DNA of 64,000 bases from assembly GCA_902612345.1 (NCBI GenBank), contig CACMDE010000001.1:1-64000 (forward strand), given 5' to 3'. Below the pieces are notes generated by a model, which made no database searches, was not told the DNA's origin, and saw nothing but the letters and a program-made list of their open reading frames with translations. The stretch is from an uncultured Pelagibacteraceae bacterium (lineage in GTDB: Bacteria > Pseudomonadota > Alphaproteobacteria > Pelagibacterales > Pelagibacteraceae). The position numbers and the translations under genes are program-made. Shown here one piece after another: positions 43,398 through 55,926 of this stretch; the first letter of the stretch is position 1, and every line of letters starts with the position of its first letter.

Positions 43398-44939
43398 ATG
43401 AGTAAAAAAAAAAATATAATTTATTTATTATTTTTATATTTAATATTTATTCCTTTTAATGCTGAGTCATCAATGTCTCCAAAATGTTTTGAATTATTTG
43501 ACAAAATAAAAAACTCTAAAGACCCCTTAATTTCCAATTATCAAAATTATGAAAACTCTACATATGGTTTTGATTTAGATATGTTTTTAGCCTTTGATGA
43601 TGAAGGCACACGCGAATGGTTGTTTAAAAGAGATGAAAATAATTATCCTTTAGTAGGAAGGTATACTTCTGAAAGTTTGATAAATAAAATAAAATTTGGA
43701 GATAAAATAATTAGTATTAATGGCCAAGAATTAAATTTATTAAATGACGATGAATTATCAGATTTATTTCTTGTTACAGAAAATAACGAAAATATTGTTT
43801 CAAATATTGTATTTGAAAGAAATAAAGAAAAATTCGATTTTGATCTTAAAATAATACTTGAGTATCAACAAGATGATCTAATTCAATTTTATATATCAAA
43901 TATAAGTGAGATCTCACAAATAAAATCTACTTTTAAAGCTGACATTTATTTAGAAACGTCGGTAGATTATGATTATGAAACAGATTCACTTCCACTTGGA
44001 AAATTAATTTTTGATACTTTGGTCTATAAAAACGAAAAAGATGAATGGGACTGGCAACAATGCGATTGGATTCCTGAGGAAAAAATAATTGAATATAATA
44101 TTCCCGATCCTTCGCATGAATTAGCTTTTTTTAATGCTGTTAATATTAATAAAAATACCCAAATCAAAAATATAAGCATATATCCTTGGTCAGAAAAAAT
44201 CGGAGATGATGTAGATTATGATTATTCAACAGTTGATTCTTATACAAGGGGAACATTTGAATTTAAAAATGACTTTGATTTAAAAACATTTCCGTTTGAT
44301 AAACAAAAACTAATTTTTCAAATTGCATACGAAAATGATTTAGATGAGTATTTGATAGATTACGAAAAAGATACAGTTAAAGGTTTAGAATTTGCTGCAC
44401 AAAATATAAATATAAGTGGATGGAATATTGTAAAGCATGATATTAAAAATATTGTTTATAAAGGTCCAACAGGGGATAATTTCAGTGGAATCGAAGTTTC
44501 TTTAGAAATTGAGAGAAAAACTGGATATTATATTTATAAAGTAATTATACCGATATTACTAATATTGCTTGTTTGTTGGTCGGTAGTATGGATTGATGCT
44601 GAAGAATTAGAGTCAAAACTTACAATTACAATTGTATGTTTACTATCACTTATAGCCTATAACTTTGTTATTGATAAAGAGCTTCCAAAATTAGAATATC
44701 TCACAGTCCTTGATTGGATAATATTGGTATCTTATGTTTACGCTACAATACCAAACTTTTTAAGTATAATAACCTTTAAATTATATAAAAAGAAAAATAA
44801 GATAAAGATTAATAAAATAAATTATTTAAGCAAAGTTTTTGGTCCTACATCATATTTAGTAATAATATTTTCAATAATAATCATAAATGTAAATAAATAT
44901 CCTGATACATCAGGTAAATTAATTGCTTGGATGTCATAA
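43398..44939 (+). CDS. Pentameric ligand-gated ion channel subunit with N-terminal PDZ-like domain, paralog of preceding gene
   Basis: PDZ-like INKIKFGDKIISINGQELNLL; KTFPFDKQ; LTITIVCLLSLIAYNFVIDKELPKLEYLTVLDW; 4 TM. Confidence 0.85.
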   Translation: MSKKKNIIYLLFLYLIFIPFNAESSMSPKCFELFDKIKNSKDPLISNYQNYENSTYGFDLDMFLAFDDEGTREWLFKRDENNYPLVGRYTSESLINKIKFGDKIISINGQELNLLNDDELSDLFLVTENNENIVSNIVFERNKEKFDFDLKIILEYQQDDLIQFYISNISEISQIKSTFKADIYLETSVDYDYETDSLPLGKLIFDTLVYKNEKDEWDWQQCDWIPEEKIIEYNIPDPSHELAFFNAVNINKNTQIKNISIYPWSEKIGDDVDYDYSTVDSYTRGTFEFKNDFDLKTFPFDKQKLIFQIAYENDLDEYLIDYEKDTVKGLEFAAQNINISGWNIVKHDIKNIVYKGPTGDNFSGIEVSLEIERKTGYYIYKVIIPILLILLVCWSVVWIDAEELESKLTITIVCLLSLIAYNFVIDKELPKLEYLTVLDWIILVSYVYATIPNFLSIITFKLYKKKNKIKINKINYLSKVFGPTSYLVIIFSIIIINVNKYPDTSGKLIAWMS

Positions 44940-45008
44940 AATATAATTGTCCAAAGTAAATCATTCTATTTCACAGGAAATTTTACAATCTAATTCATAT
45001 ATTAATTC

Positions 45009-45031
45009 TGTAAGGCAAAAAGCTTTACAGA
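45009..45031 (+). promoter_or_regulatory. 9-bp hairpin just upstream of 47-aa ORF
   Basis: ctgtaaggc-aaaaa-gctttacag with one G.U pair. Confidence 0.5.
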
Positions 45032-45042
45032 AAGGATAAAAG

Positions 45043-45186
45043 ATGACTTTGAAGCAATATTTAATAGCTGGTGTAATAGAGCAAGCTATAGTTCTAGGAG
45101 TGATTTTACCAGCTACAGGATGGTGGTTTAGCTTTTTTGCTCTAACTGCTGTTTGGAACTTAGTTGCTGGTGGATTTGGCAAGTAA
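45043..45186 (+). CDS. 47-aa hydrophobic small protein
   Basis: MTLKQYLIAGVIEQAIVLGVILPATGWWFSFFALTAVWNLVAGGFGK; aaaggataaaag purine-rich RBS-like stretch upstream; below the ORF track cutoff. Confidence 0.5.
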   Translation: MTLKQYLIAGVIEQAIVLGVILPATGWWFSFFALTAVWNLVAGGFGK

Positions 45187-45207
45187 CTATGTGTGGTTTA
45201 AAAAGAT

Positions 45208-45237
45208 AGATCTGGGAGAAATACAGCTCCCAGGTCT
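45208..45237 (+). terminator. Stem-loop terminator after 47-aa ORF
   Basis: agatctgggag-aaatacag-ctcccaggtct (11 bp with one G.U pair). Confidence 0.65.
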
Positions 45238-45302
45238 AAAATATTAATTTATAACTCTTTGTTTTTATATATTCTTGACAATTAAAGAATCGCCTAAAAT
45301 TA

Positions 45303-47261
45303 ATGAAAATACCTGTTTTATTACCTAATATATTCGATCATCCTTTTACGTATAAGTCAGATAAAAAAGTTGAAGTTGGAAGATACGTTTTAGTTCCATT
45401 TGGTAAGAGCGATGCAGTAGGTGTTGTATGGGACCAATTTGAAAAAGAAAAAAATAACAAAAAGTTTAAAATAAAAAAAATAAAAAATATATTTAATGTC
45501 AATAAACTCAATGAAAATTCTATAAAATTTTTAAACTGGTTTTCAGAATATAATATTGTGCCAAAGGGTATGGCCTTGAAGCTTCATTTATTAAGCAGTG
45601 AAGCAATAGAAGATTTAAAAGAAAAGGAATATCTAAAATTTAATGAAAAACTACAATCTAATAAATATGAATTAAGCAATCAACAACATGAAGCATATAT
45701 GGACTTAATTAAAAAAGATGAAAAATTTAGAACACATGTACTTCAAGGAACAACGGGATCAGGTAAAACAATTGTATACTTTAATGCAATTAAGAAAAAA
45801 ATTGAAGAAGGATATCAGGCATTAATTTTACTACCAGAAATAGGTTTAACAAATGATTTTGAGAAAAAATTTATAGATTTTTTTGGTTTTAGACCTGCTA
45901 TTTGGCACTCATCAGTAACAAAAAAAAATAAAAAAATTATCTGGAGTGGACTAGCCTCTAATAAAATTAAAGTTGTTATTGGTGCTAGATCAGCTTTGTT
46001 TTTACCATTTAAAAATTTAGGTTTAATAACGGTCGATGAAGAGCACGATCAATCGTACAAACAAGATGAAGGAGTTATTTATAATGCTCGTGATATGGCA
46101 ATTTCAAGAGCAAAATTTGAGAATTTACCTATCAATCTGATAAGTGCAGTTCCTTCTGTAGAAACCTACAATAATATTAAACTAAAAAAATACGAATACT
46201 CAAGAATATTGAATAGATATAAAGATGCTAATTTACCAGATCATGAGATCATTGATTTAAAAAAATATAGTTTGGAAAAACAAAAATGGATTTCTCCAAA
46301 GACAATTGAAAAAGTAAAATCCCATCTAGATAAAGGAGATCAGATTTTGTTTTTTTTAAATAGAAGAGGTTTTTCTCCTTTTGTATTATGCAAAAAGTGT
46401 ATCAATGTTTTTTCCTGTCCTAATTGTTCAATAAATCTTGTCTATCACAAAAAAAATAATCAACTTCTCTGTCATTATTGTGGATATAAAACAGGAATGG
46501 ATAGAAATTGTGTTAATGGAAAAAAATGTGATTTAGCTTTTTCTGGCCCAGGTGTTGAAAAAATATCAGAGGAAGTAAAATCTATTTTTTCAGAATATAA
46601 ATCAGTAATTTTTTCTAGTGATACAATGAATAAAAAATCATCAGTAAAAATTTTAGATGATATTATAGAAAATAAAATCAATATTTTAATTGGAACCCAA
46701 ATGGTTTCTAAAGGATTTCATTTTCCTAATTTAAATTGCATTGTTGTTTTAGATATTGATTTAACATCGCAAGGACATGATTTACGTGCAGCTGAAAAAA
46801 ACTTACAATTATATCACCAACTTTCTGGTAGAGCAGGTAGGGCTGGTATGCCTGCTAAAGTTTATTTTCAAACGTATAATATGAACTCAGATGTAATTTC
46901 TCAAATTACTGATGAAGATCCTTTCTTATTTTTAGATAAAGAATTAATCTTAAGAAAAAACTACTCACTGCCACCATTTGAAAGATTTATAGGTATAATA
47001 ATTACATCACCAGACGAGGATAAATTAAAAAAGGAATCATTTATATTACAAGAAAAATTAAACAAAAATTTAAATTGTAAAGTTCTTGGACCTGTAGAGG
47101 CTCCAATATTTAAAATTAAAAAGAATTATAGAAACAGAATTTTAATTAGAGCAAAAAAAGATATGAATATTCAAAAAAAATTATCTGAAATTCTAAAGAT
47201 CCATAAGTCTACAAGTGGAATAAAACTAATAGTTGATGTTGACCCAATTAGCTTCAATTAG
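45303..47261 (+). CDS. priA: Primosomal protein N' (replication restart helicase)
   Basis: LQGTTGSGKTIVYF, DEEHDQSYKQDEG, zinc motifs CKKCINVFSCPNCSINLVYH and LCHYCGYK. Confidence 0.95.
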   Translation: MKIPVLLPNIFDHPFTYKSDKKVEVGRYVLVPFGKSDAVGVVWDQFEKEKNNKKFKIKKIKNIFNVNKLNENSIKFLNWFSEYNIVPKGMALKLHLLSSEAIEDLKEKEYLKFNEKLQSNKYELSNQQHEAYMDLIKKDEKFRTHVLQGTTGSGKTIVYFNAIKKKIEEGYQALILLPEIGLTNDFEKKFIDFFGFRPAIWHSSVTKKNKKIIWSGLASNKIKVVIGARSALFLPFKNLGLITVDEEHDQSYKQDEGVIYNARDMAISRAKFENLPINLISAVPSVETYNNIKLKKYEYSRILNRYKDANLPDHEIIDLKKYSLEKQKWISPKTIEKVKSHLDKGDQILFFLNRRGFSPFVLCKKCINVFSCPNCSINLVYHKKNNQLLCHYCGYKTGMDRNCVNGKKCDLAFSGPGVEKISEEVKSIFSEYKSVIFSSDTMNKKSSVKILDDIIENKINILIGTQMVSKGFHFPNLNCIVVLDIDLTSQGHDLRAAEKNLQLYHQLSGRAGRAGMPAKVYFQTYNMNSDVISQITDEDPFLFLDKELILRKNYSLPPFERFIGIIITSPDEDKLKKESFILQEKLNKNLNCKVLGPVEAPIFKIKKNYRNRILIRAKKDMNIQKKLSEILKIHKSTSGIKLIVDVDPISFN

Positions 47262-47315
47262 CCCTATAAATTAAGCCTTTTTTTAGATTCTGTAACTTGA
47301 ACAGAATAATTTCGT

Positions 47316-47921
47316 ATGGTATTTAATCGAAATTTTAAAATAATTCTTAAGAAAATAAGGAACACATTGACTGACCAAAAAGTAACTTTTGCAAGTACAA
47401 ATAGTTATTCGCAAGCATTATATGAGCTTGGAAATGAAGCTGGCTCATTAAGTGAGATTGAGGACCAGGCTTTAGCTATCCTTAAATTAGTTTCAGAAAA
47501 TCATGAAATTAAAAACTTTATAAAAAATCCGATTAACAAAATTGAACAACAAGCAGCTGCCTTTGATTTAATTTCAGATAAATTAAATTTAAATAAACTA
47601 TTAAAAAAATTTTTAAACTTTGTAATTACTAAAAGACGACTCTTTTATGTAGAGAAGATTATTGAGGACTTTATCGATACTTGTTCGAAGAATAGAGGTG
47701 AAATAAAAGCAGATCTTTCATCATCTAAAGAGTTAAATGAAGCAGAAATATTAAAAATAAAAGATGAATTAGCTTCTAATTTTGGAGCAAATATAAAATT
47801 AAACTATAAATATGATCCAAGTTTAATAGGTGGTTTAGTCATAAAAGTTGAAAGTACTATGATTGATACATCTATAAAAAGTAAATTAAAACAATTAGAA
47901 ACAAAAATGGTAGAGGCATAA
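47316..47921 (+). CDS. atpH: ATP synthase F1 delta subunit
   Basis: SYSQALYELGNEAG, DPSLIGGLVIKVESTMIDTSIKSKLKQL; start may lie downstream of 47316. Confidence 0.92.
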   Translation: MVFNRNFKIILKKIRNTLTDQKVTFASTNSYSQALYELGNEAGSLSEIEDQALAILKLVSENHEIKNFIKNPINKIEQQAAAFDLISDKLNLNKLLKKFLNFVITKRRLFYVEKIIEDFIDTCSKNRGEIKADLSSSKELNEAEILKIKDELASNFGANIKLNYKYDPSLIGGLVIKVESTMIDTSIKSKLKQLETKMVEA

Positions 47922-49454
47922 ATGGAAATAAATCCTTCAGAAGTTACAAAGATTTTAAAAGAGCAGATAAAAAACTTTGGAGACAAAGCAGAAGTATCAG
48001 AAGTAGGTCAAGTACTATCAGTAGGCGATGGTATTGCAAGAATATATGGATTGAACAATGTTCAAGCTGGAGAGATGGTAGAATTTTCTGATGGATCTAA
48101 AGGAATGGCACTAAACTTGGAAAGTGACAACGTTGGTGTTGTAATATTTGGAGATGATAGAGCCGTAAAAGAGGGAGATACAGTAAAAAGAACAGGTGCA
48201 ATTGTCGATACACCAGTAGGAAAAGAATTGTTAGGAAGAGTAGTTGATGGTTTAGGGAATCCTATAGACGGAAAAGAAGCTTTAGATAAAAGAATAAAAA
48301 GAAGCAGAGTAGAAATTAAAGCACCAGGAATTATCCCAAGAAAATCAGTAAGTGAACCAATGCAAACCGGATTGAAATCAATTGATAGTCTAGTTCCTAT
48401 TGGAAGAGGACAAAGAGAATTAATTATAGGAGATAGACAAACTGGAAAAACAGCAGTTGCAATTGATGCAATAATTAACCAAAAAAAAATAAACGAGTCT
48501 GGTGATGAAAAACAAAAATTGTATTGTGTATATGTTGCAATAGGTCAGAAAAGATCAACAGTAAGACAAATAGAAAAAACATTACAAGAAGCTGGAGCGA
48601 TGGAATATACAACTATTGTTGCTGCTACTGCATCAGATGCTGCACCTCTTCAGTTCTTAGCACCATATACAGGTTGTACTATGGGTGAGTATTTTAGAGA
48701 TAATGGAATGCACGCACTTATAATCTATGATGACCTTTCAAAACAAGCTGTTGCATATAGACAAATGTCCTTATTGCTTAGAAGACCGCCGGGAAGAGAA
48801 GCATATCCTGGAGATGTATTTTATCTTCACAGTAGACTACTTGAAAGAGCTGCAAAGTTAAGTGATGAGCACGGCGGTGGATCACTTACAGCCCTTCCAA
48901 TAATAGAAACTCAAGGAGGGGACGTTTCAGCATTTATTCCAACAAACGTAATTTCAATTACCGACGGTCAAATATTCTTAGAAACTGAACTTTTTAACCA
49001 AGGAATAAGACCCGCGATTAATGTTGGTTTATCAGTATCAAGAGTTGGATCTTCAGCGCAAACTAAAGCAATGAAAAAAGTTTCAGGTTCAATGAAGCTT
49101 GAGTTAGCCCAATATAGAGAGATGGCGGCATTTGCTCAATTCGGTTCAGATTTAGATGCATCTACACAAAAACTTTTAAATAGGGGTTCAAAATTAACTG
49201 AACTTCTTAAACAAAGACAATATTCACCAATGACAGTTGCTGAACAGGTAATCTCAGTTTTCTGTGGTGTAAGAGGTTATCTAGATGATATAGAACAAAA
49301 AGATATAGCGAATTTTGAGGCTAAAATTATAGAAAAATGTAAATCAGAAAAACCAGAAATAATTAGTTCAATAAATGCCTCTGGAAAATTAGAGGAAGAT
49401 AGTGAAAAAGCTTTAACTGAATTGATTGTTGAGCTTAAAAAAAATTTTAATTAA
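47922..49454 (+). CDS. atpA: ATP synthase F1 alpha subunit
   Basis: [36 protein letters not shown]. Confidence 0.97.
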   Translation: MEINPSEVTKILKEQIKNFGDKAEVSEVGQVLSVGDGIARIYGLNNVQAGEMVEFSDGSKGMALNLESDNVGVVIFGDDRAVKEGDTVKRTGAIVDTPVGKELLGRVVDGLGNPIDGKEALDKRIKRSRVEIKAPGIIPRKSVSEPMQTGLKSIDSLVPIGRGQRELIIGDRQTGKTAVAIDAIINQKKINESGDEKQKLYCVYVAIGQKRSTVRQIEKTLQEAGAMEYTTIVAATASDAAPLQFLAPYTGCTMGEYFRDNGMHALIIYDDLSKQAVAYRQMSLLLRRPPGREAYPGDVFYLHSRLLERAAKLSDEHGGGSLTALPIIETQGGDVSAFIPTNVISITDGQIFLETELFNQGIRPAINVGLSVSRVGSSAQTKAMKKVSGSMKLELAQYREMAAFAQFGSDLDASTQKLLNRGSKLTELLKQRQYSPMTVAEQVISVFCGVRGYLDDIEQKDIANFEAKIIEKCKSEKPEIISSINASGKLEEDSEKALTELIVELKKNFN

Positions 49455-49460
49455 TAAAAT

Positions 49461-51756
<2,296 letters not shown>

Positions 51757-51757
<1 letters not shown>

Positions 51758-52149
51758 TGAGTGAACAATTTAATTTAGAAATTGTTAGTCCTGAAAAGTC
51801 TTTTTTAAAAAAAGACAATGTTACAGAAGTGGTTATTCCAGCTTTTGAAGGAGAAATGGGAATATTAAAAGACCATATTTCTTTAATTTCTTTCTTAAAG
51901 CCTGGAATTATTAAAATTAATTCAGGAAATGAAGAGAATAGCTTCTATGTTGATGACGGAATAGTTGAATTTAAAGATAACAATCTTTCAATACTCACTA
52001 GCAATATTTTCGATATTAGTAACACTGATAAAGTAAAAATACAGGAAATGATTAAAGAAGCAGAGAGCGATCTTGCAAGTGAAAATTTAGATGACCAAAG
52101 AAGATTTATAATTTCACAAAAAGTTGAAGTACTTAGTTCTTTAAATTAA
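51757..52149 (+). CDS. atpC: ATP synthase F1 epsilon subunit
   Basis: FNLEIVSPEKSF, PAFEGEMGILKDH; last gene of the F1 operon. Confidence 0.94.
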
Positions 52150-52178
52150 AATTAGAGATAATATCTTTAATTATATCA

Positions 52179-52652
52179 TCAATACATATTCATTAATTCT
52201 ATCTTAATTTTCTCATAAACATGTAGTTTAAAATCTACAACTTTATCAGTTATCTTTTCTATATTTATCCATTTCCATTCTAAAAATTCAGGATGTTTGG
52301 TCTTCAGATTAATCTCATTATCATTACCAAAAAATTTCATTATAAACCATTTTTGTGATTGACCTTTATATTTACCCTTCCAAATTATACCTAAGAGATT
52401 ATCTGGCAAATGATAAGTAATTTCATTATTAACTTCTCGAATTAATTTTACACTTTTAATACTTGTTTCTTCTTTTAGTTCTCTAAATGCAGCCTCTAAA
52501 GGTTCTTCACCAACATCTATCCCACCCTGAGGCATCTGCCAAAAATTGTATGGGTTATCAATTCTTTTTGCTACGAAGATTTGGTTATTATTATTAAGAA
52601 GCGCAATACCCACACCTTTTCTGAGAGGTAAATTACTAAATCTTTTATCCAT
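52179..52652 (-). CDS. rppH: RNA pyrophosphohydrolase (Nudix)
   Basis: LPLRKGVGIALLN, WQMPQGGIDVGEEPLEAAFRELKEETS Nudix box. Confidence 0.93.
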   Translation of the reverse strand: MDKRFSNLPLRKGVGIALLNNNNQIFVAKRIDNPYNFWQMPQGGIDVGEEPLEAAFRELKEETSIKSVKLIREVNNEITYHLPDNLLGIIWKGKYKGQSQKWFIMKFFGNDNEINLKTKHPEFLEWKWINIEKITDKVVDFKLHVYEKIKIELMNMY

Positions 52653-53784
52653 TAAGTAACTTTAATGCAAATTCTAATTGATTATCTGTATCAGTATCAA
52701 TTCTGAACTCTTCTGAACCTTCGGAAACGAAGATATCAGGATTTACACCAACTTCAGAAATAGAATCTCCTGAAGGAAGATAGTATTTTGAAACAGTCAG
52801 TCTTATAGCTCCATTATTTCTAAGTGGTATAATTGACTGAACTGATCCTTTACCATATGAGCTTTCACCAACTATTATTGCTCGCTTGTGATCCTTTAAT
52901 GCTCCTGCAACTATCTCAGATGCTGATGCAGACCCATAATTTATTAGAACTAATAATGTATCACCTTTAATTAAATCACCTTTTTTTGCAAACCATTTTC
53001 TATTATCTAATTTCTTTTTACTTTTTGTAGAAACAATTTCACCATTATCTAAAAAAAAATCTGTAATCTTAATTGCTTGATTTAATAAACCTCCAGGATT
53101 ATTTCTTAAATCTAAAATATATTTATTTATATTTTTATTGTTTTTAAAATCTTTAATTATCTCCTTTAGTTGATCAGAGCTGTTATCATTAAAAGAGGTT
53201 AATCTTACGTACCCTACTTCATCTTTTAAAACTTTAGATTTAACCGATTTAATTTCAATAATATCTCGAATAATATTGAATGTTATAGCTTTTCTTAAAC
53301 CTATTCTTCTTACAGTTATTTCAATTTCACTTCCAACTGGTCCTCTCATTAAATCTACGGCTTCTGATAATGTTTTTCCTTGAACTTGTGTGCCATTAAT
53401 CTTTACTATGTAGTCTCCAGCTTTTACGCCAACTTCTTCCGCAGGAGAACCATCAATTGGAGATATAACTTTTACTACTCCTGCTTCCATGCCCACCTCT
53501 ATTCCTAATCCACCAAATTCGCCTTTTGTTTCTGTTTGCATCTCTTCAAGCATTTCAGGGGACATATACGAGGAATATGGATCTAATGATTGCAAAACAC
53601 CATTTATTGCAGCGTCTATTGCTTCACCTTGATTTACATCTTCTACATATTCATTATTTATTTTCTCGAGTACTTCACTGAATAAATCAATTTTTTTATA
53701 AATGTCAGTCTCATTTGCTAATAAAATATTAAAATTAAATGAATATAATATTAAAAAAAAAATCGTTGTTGATATTTTTTTCAT
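52645..53784 (-). CDS. ctpA: C-terminal processing peptidase (S41, PDZ)
   Basis: GFNDNSS-type S41 fold; PDZ VKAGDYIVKINGTQV; NYGSASASEIVAGALKDHKRAIIVGESSYGKGSVQ. Confidence 0.93.
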   Translation of the reverse strand: MKKISTTIFFLILYSFNFNILLANETDIYKKIDLFSEVLEKINNEYVEDVNQGEAIDAAINGVLQSLDPYSSYMSPEMLEEMQTETKGEFGGLGIEVGMEAGVVKVISPIDGSPAEEVGVKAGDYIVKINGTQVQGKTLSEAVDLMRGPVGSEIEITVRRIGLRKAITFNIIRDIIEIKSVKSKVLKDEVGYVRLTSFNDNSSDQLKEIIKDFKNNKNINKYILDLRNNPGGLLNQAIKITDFFLDNGEIVSTKSKKKLDNRKWFAKKGDLIKGDTLLVLINYGSASASEIVAGALKDHKRAIIVGESSYGKGSVQSIIPLRNNGAIRLTVSKYYLPSGDSISEVGVNPDIFVSEGSEEFRIDTDTDNQLEFALKLLNG

Positions 53785-54131
53785 ATTATTACTCTTTCTT
53801 TTGGTATCAATTCAGCCCACATTTTTTCTAACTCGTAAAATTTTCTTTTTTCAGGATTGAAGATATGTACTATTAGATCTATACCATCAACAAGTTTCCA
53901 ATCATTTGAATCTTTTCCCTCAATTTTACAATTAGAAATTCCGTTACTTTTCAATTCTTCATAAACCTGTTCCGAAAGTGCTTGTATATGTCTTGATGAT
54001 GTACCGCTTGCAATAATCATATAGTCAGCAATAGAAGATTTACCTTCAAGATCTATAGCAATAATATCAAGAGCTTTGTTGGAATCTAACTTTTTAACTA
54101 TTTTATTTTTTAAATTTAAAGATTTGCCCAT
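53781..54131 (-). CDS. rsfS: Ribosomal silencing factor RsfS
   Basis: DYMIIASGTSSRHIQALSEQV, DWKLVDGIDLIVHIF. Confidence 0.92.
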   Translation of the reverse strand: MGKSLNLKNKIVKKLDSNKALDIIAIDLEGKSSIADYMIIASGTSSRHIQALSEQVYEELKSNGISNCKIEGKDSNDWKLVDGIDLIVHIFNPEKRKFYELEKMWAELIPKERVII

Positions 54132-54148
54132 TAATTATAAATACAGTA

Positions 54149-54673
54149 TCAAATTTTCCTTAATTGAGAAGATGAAATATTTACTTTTTTAAAATTAACA
54201 AATTTTAACTTTTTATTATCTATTTGTTTAAAAGCTATTGATTTCAAAGCTTTAGATTTATAAGGGTATCTATCAAAAACAAGTATATTACAATTTTGTG
54301 AAATATTTCTCCATTTTTTCCATTTATGAAAATAAATTAAATTATCTGCTCCAATAATTAAATACAATTCTGAATTAATAAATTTTCTTTTAAAATAATT
54401 TATAAGATTATAAGTTCTATTTGATTTTATAAGTGTTTCAAAACAATCAACTTCAATATATTTATATTTTTTAGTCAATATTTTAGAAGCTTTAATTCTA
54501 TCTTCCAATTTCATATCACTTTTTCTTTTGTAAGGGTTTTTTTTTGTTACTGCCCAAACTATTTTTGTTAGTTTAAATTTTATTTTTGCTATTTGTGAAA
54601 TTTTTAAATGTCCAAAATGACATGGATCAAAAGTTCCACCCAGAATTCCAATTCTTTTAATGTTATTTATCAA
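54149..54673 (-). CDS. nadD: Nicotinate-nucleotide adenylyltransferase
   Basis: IGILGGTFDPCHFGHLKI, ISSSQLRKI. Confidence 0.93.
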   Translation of the reverse strand: MINNIKRIGILGGTFDPCHFGHLKISQIAKIKFKLTKIVWAVTKKNPYKRKSDMKLEDRIKASKILTKKYKYIEVDCFETLIKSNRTYNLINYFKRKFINSELYLIIGADNLIYFHKWKKWRNISQNCNILVFDRYPYKSKALKSIAFKQIDNKKLKFVNFKKVNISSSQLRKI

Positions 54674-54674
54674 T

Positions 54675-55925
54675 TTAATTTCTTATTTGACCTTTACCAT
54701 AAACTTCATATTTATAACTAACAAGTTGACCTAAGCCTACAGGACCCCTAGGTGGTAAATTATTCGTTGATATACCAACTTCAGCACCAAAACCAAACTC
54801 GCCACCATCAGCAAATTGAGTTGAAGAATTATGAATTCCTATTGAGCTTTTAATATTTTTTAAAAAATAATTTGCTCTATTTTTATCTGCTGTAATAATT
54901 GCATCAGTGTGCATAGTTCCAAAATGATTAATATGTCTAATAGCTTCGTCCAAATTTTTGACAACTTTTGCAGAAATATTTTTCGATAAGTATTCTTTAG
55001 ACCAACTTTTATTATTTGCCAAAGTAGATTTTCCATTAAATAATTTCTTAACGATTTTGTCCCCATAAATATTACATCCTTTATTTTGTAAATTCTTTAA
55101 AACTGGATTAATAAATTTTTTAGCAATTGCTCTATGAAATAGTACAGTCTCAGTTGCTCCACAAATGCTTGTATTTCTCAATTTTGCATTTTCTAAAACT
55201 TTTATTGCCATATCGAGTTTAGCATTTTTATCAATAAATGTATGACATAGACCTTCTAGATGACCAATGTATGGAATTTTAGATAATGTATCCACTTTTT
55301 TAACTAATGATTTTCCACCCCTTGGAATTATTAAATCAATATATCCCTTCATATCAGATAGTAATTTATCTACTACTTTTCTATCTTTTGAATCAATGAA
55401 CTGAACATAATTTTTATCTACTCCACATTTTTTTAAAGACATTCTAAATAAATCAGAAATAATTTTGTTAGTATTGAAAGCTTCTGATCCACCTTTCAAA
55501 ATTACTGCATTTCCTGATTTAAAACATAAGCTAGCAACATCGGAGGTTACATTTGGTCTACTTTCATAAATTACAGCTATAACACCAATTGGTACAGTAA
55601 CTTTTTGAATAATAAGACCATTAGGTCTCTTCCATCTTTCTAATATTTTATTTGTAGGATCTTTAATTCTAATAATTTCTTTTATTGATTTAATAATACT
55701 ATTAAATTTTTCCTCATTCATTTCTAGTCTTTTAATTAAATTATTATTAATTTTTTTCTTCCTAGCAAATTTTATATCTTTTTTATTTTCCTCCAAAATT
55801 TTATGTTTATTTCTTATCAATAATTTTGAAAAATTTTCTAAAACTCTCTTTTTTTTAATTGAGTCAATTTTACTTTCAAAAGCTATTTTTGAATTTTTTG
55901 AGATTTTTGCAAGATTCAATTTCAT
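54675..55925 (-). CDS. proA: Gamma-glutamyl phosphate reductase
   Basis: PIGVIAVIYESRPNVTSDVASLCFKSGNAVILKGGSEA, GEFGFGAEVGISTNNLPPRGPVGL. Confidence 0.96.
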   Translation of the reverse strand: MKLNLAKISKNSKIAFESKIDSIKKKRVLENFSKLLIRNKHKILEENKKDIKFARKKKINNNLIKRLEMNEEKFNSIIKSIKEIIRIKDPTNKILERWKRPNGLIIQKVTVPIGVIAVIYESRPNVTSDVASLCFKSGNAVILKGGSEAFNTNKIISDLFRMSLKKCGVDKNYVQFIDSKDRKVVDKLLSDMKGYIDLIIPRGGKSLVKKVDTLSKIPYIGHLEGLCHTFIDKNAKLDMAIKVLENAKLRNTSICGATETVLFHRAIAKKFINPVLKNLQNKGCNIYGDKIVKKLFNGKSTLANNKSWSKEYLSKNISAKVVKNLDEAIRHINHFGTMHTDAIITADKNRANYFLKNIKSSIGIHNSSTQFADGGEFGFGAEVGISTNNLPPRGPVGLGQLVSYKYEVYGKGQIRN

Positions 55926-55926
55926 A

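Noticed and set aside
44961-45182. 73-aa minus-strand ORF
   Set aside because: Antisense to the hydrophobic 47-aa ORF, spans the 45009-45031 hairpin, and has unconvincing composition
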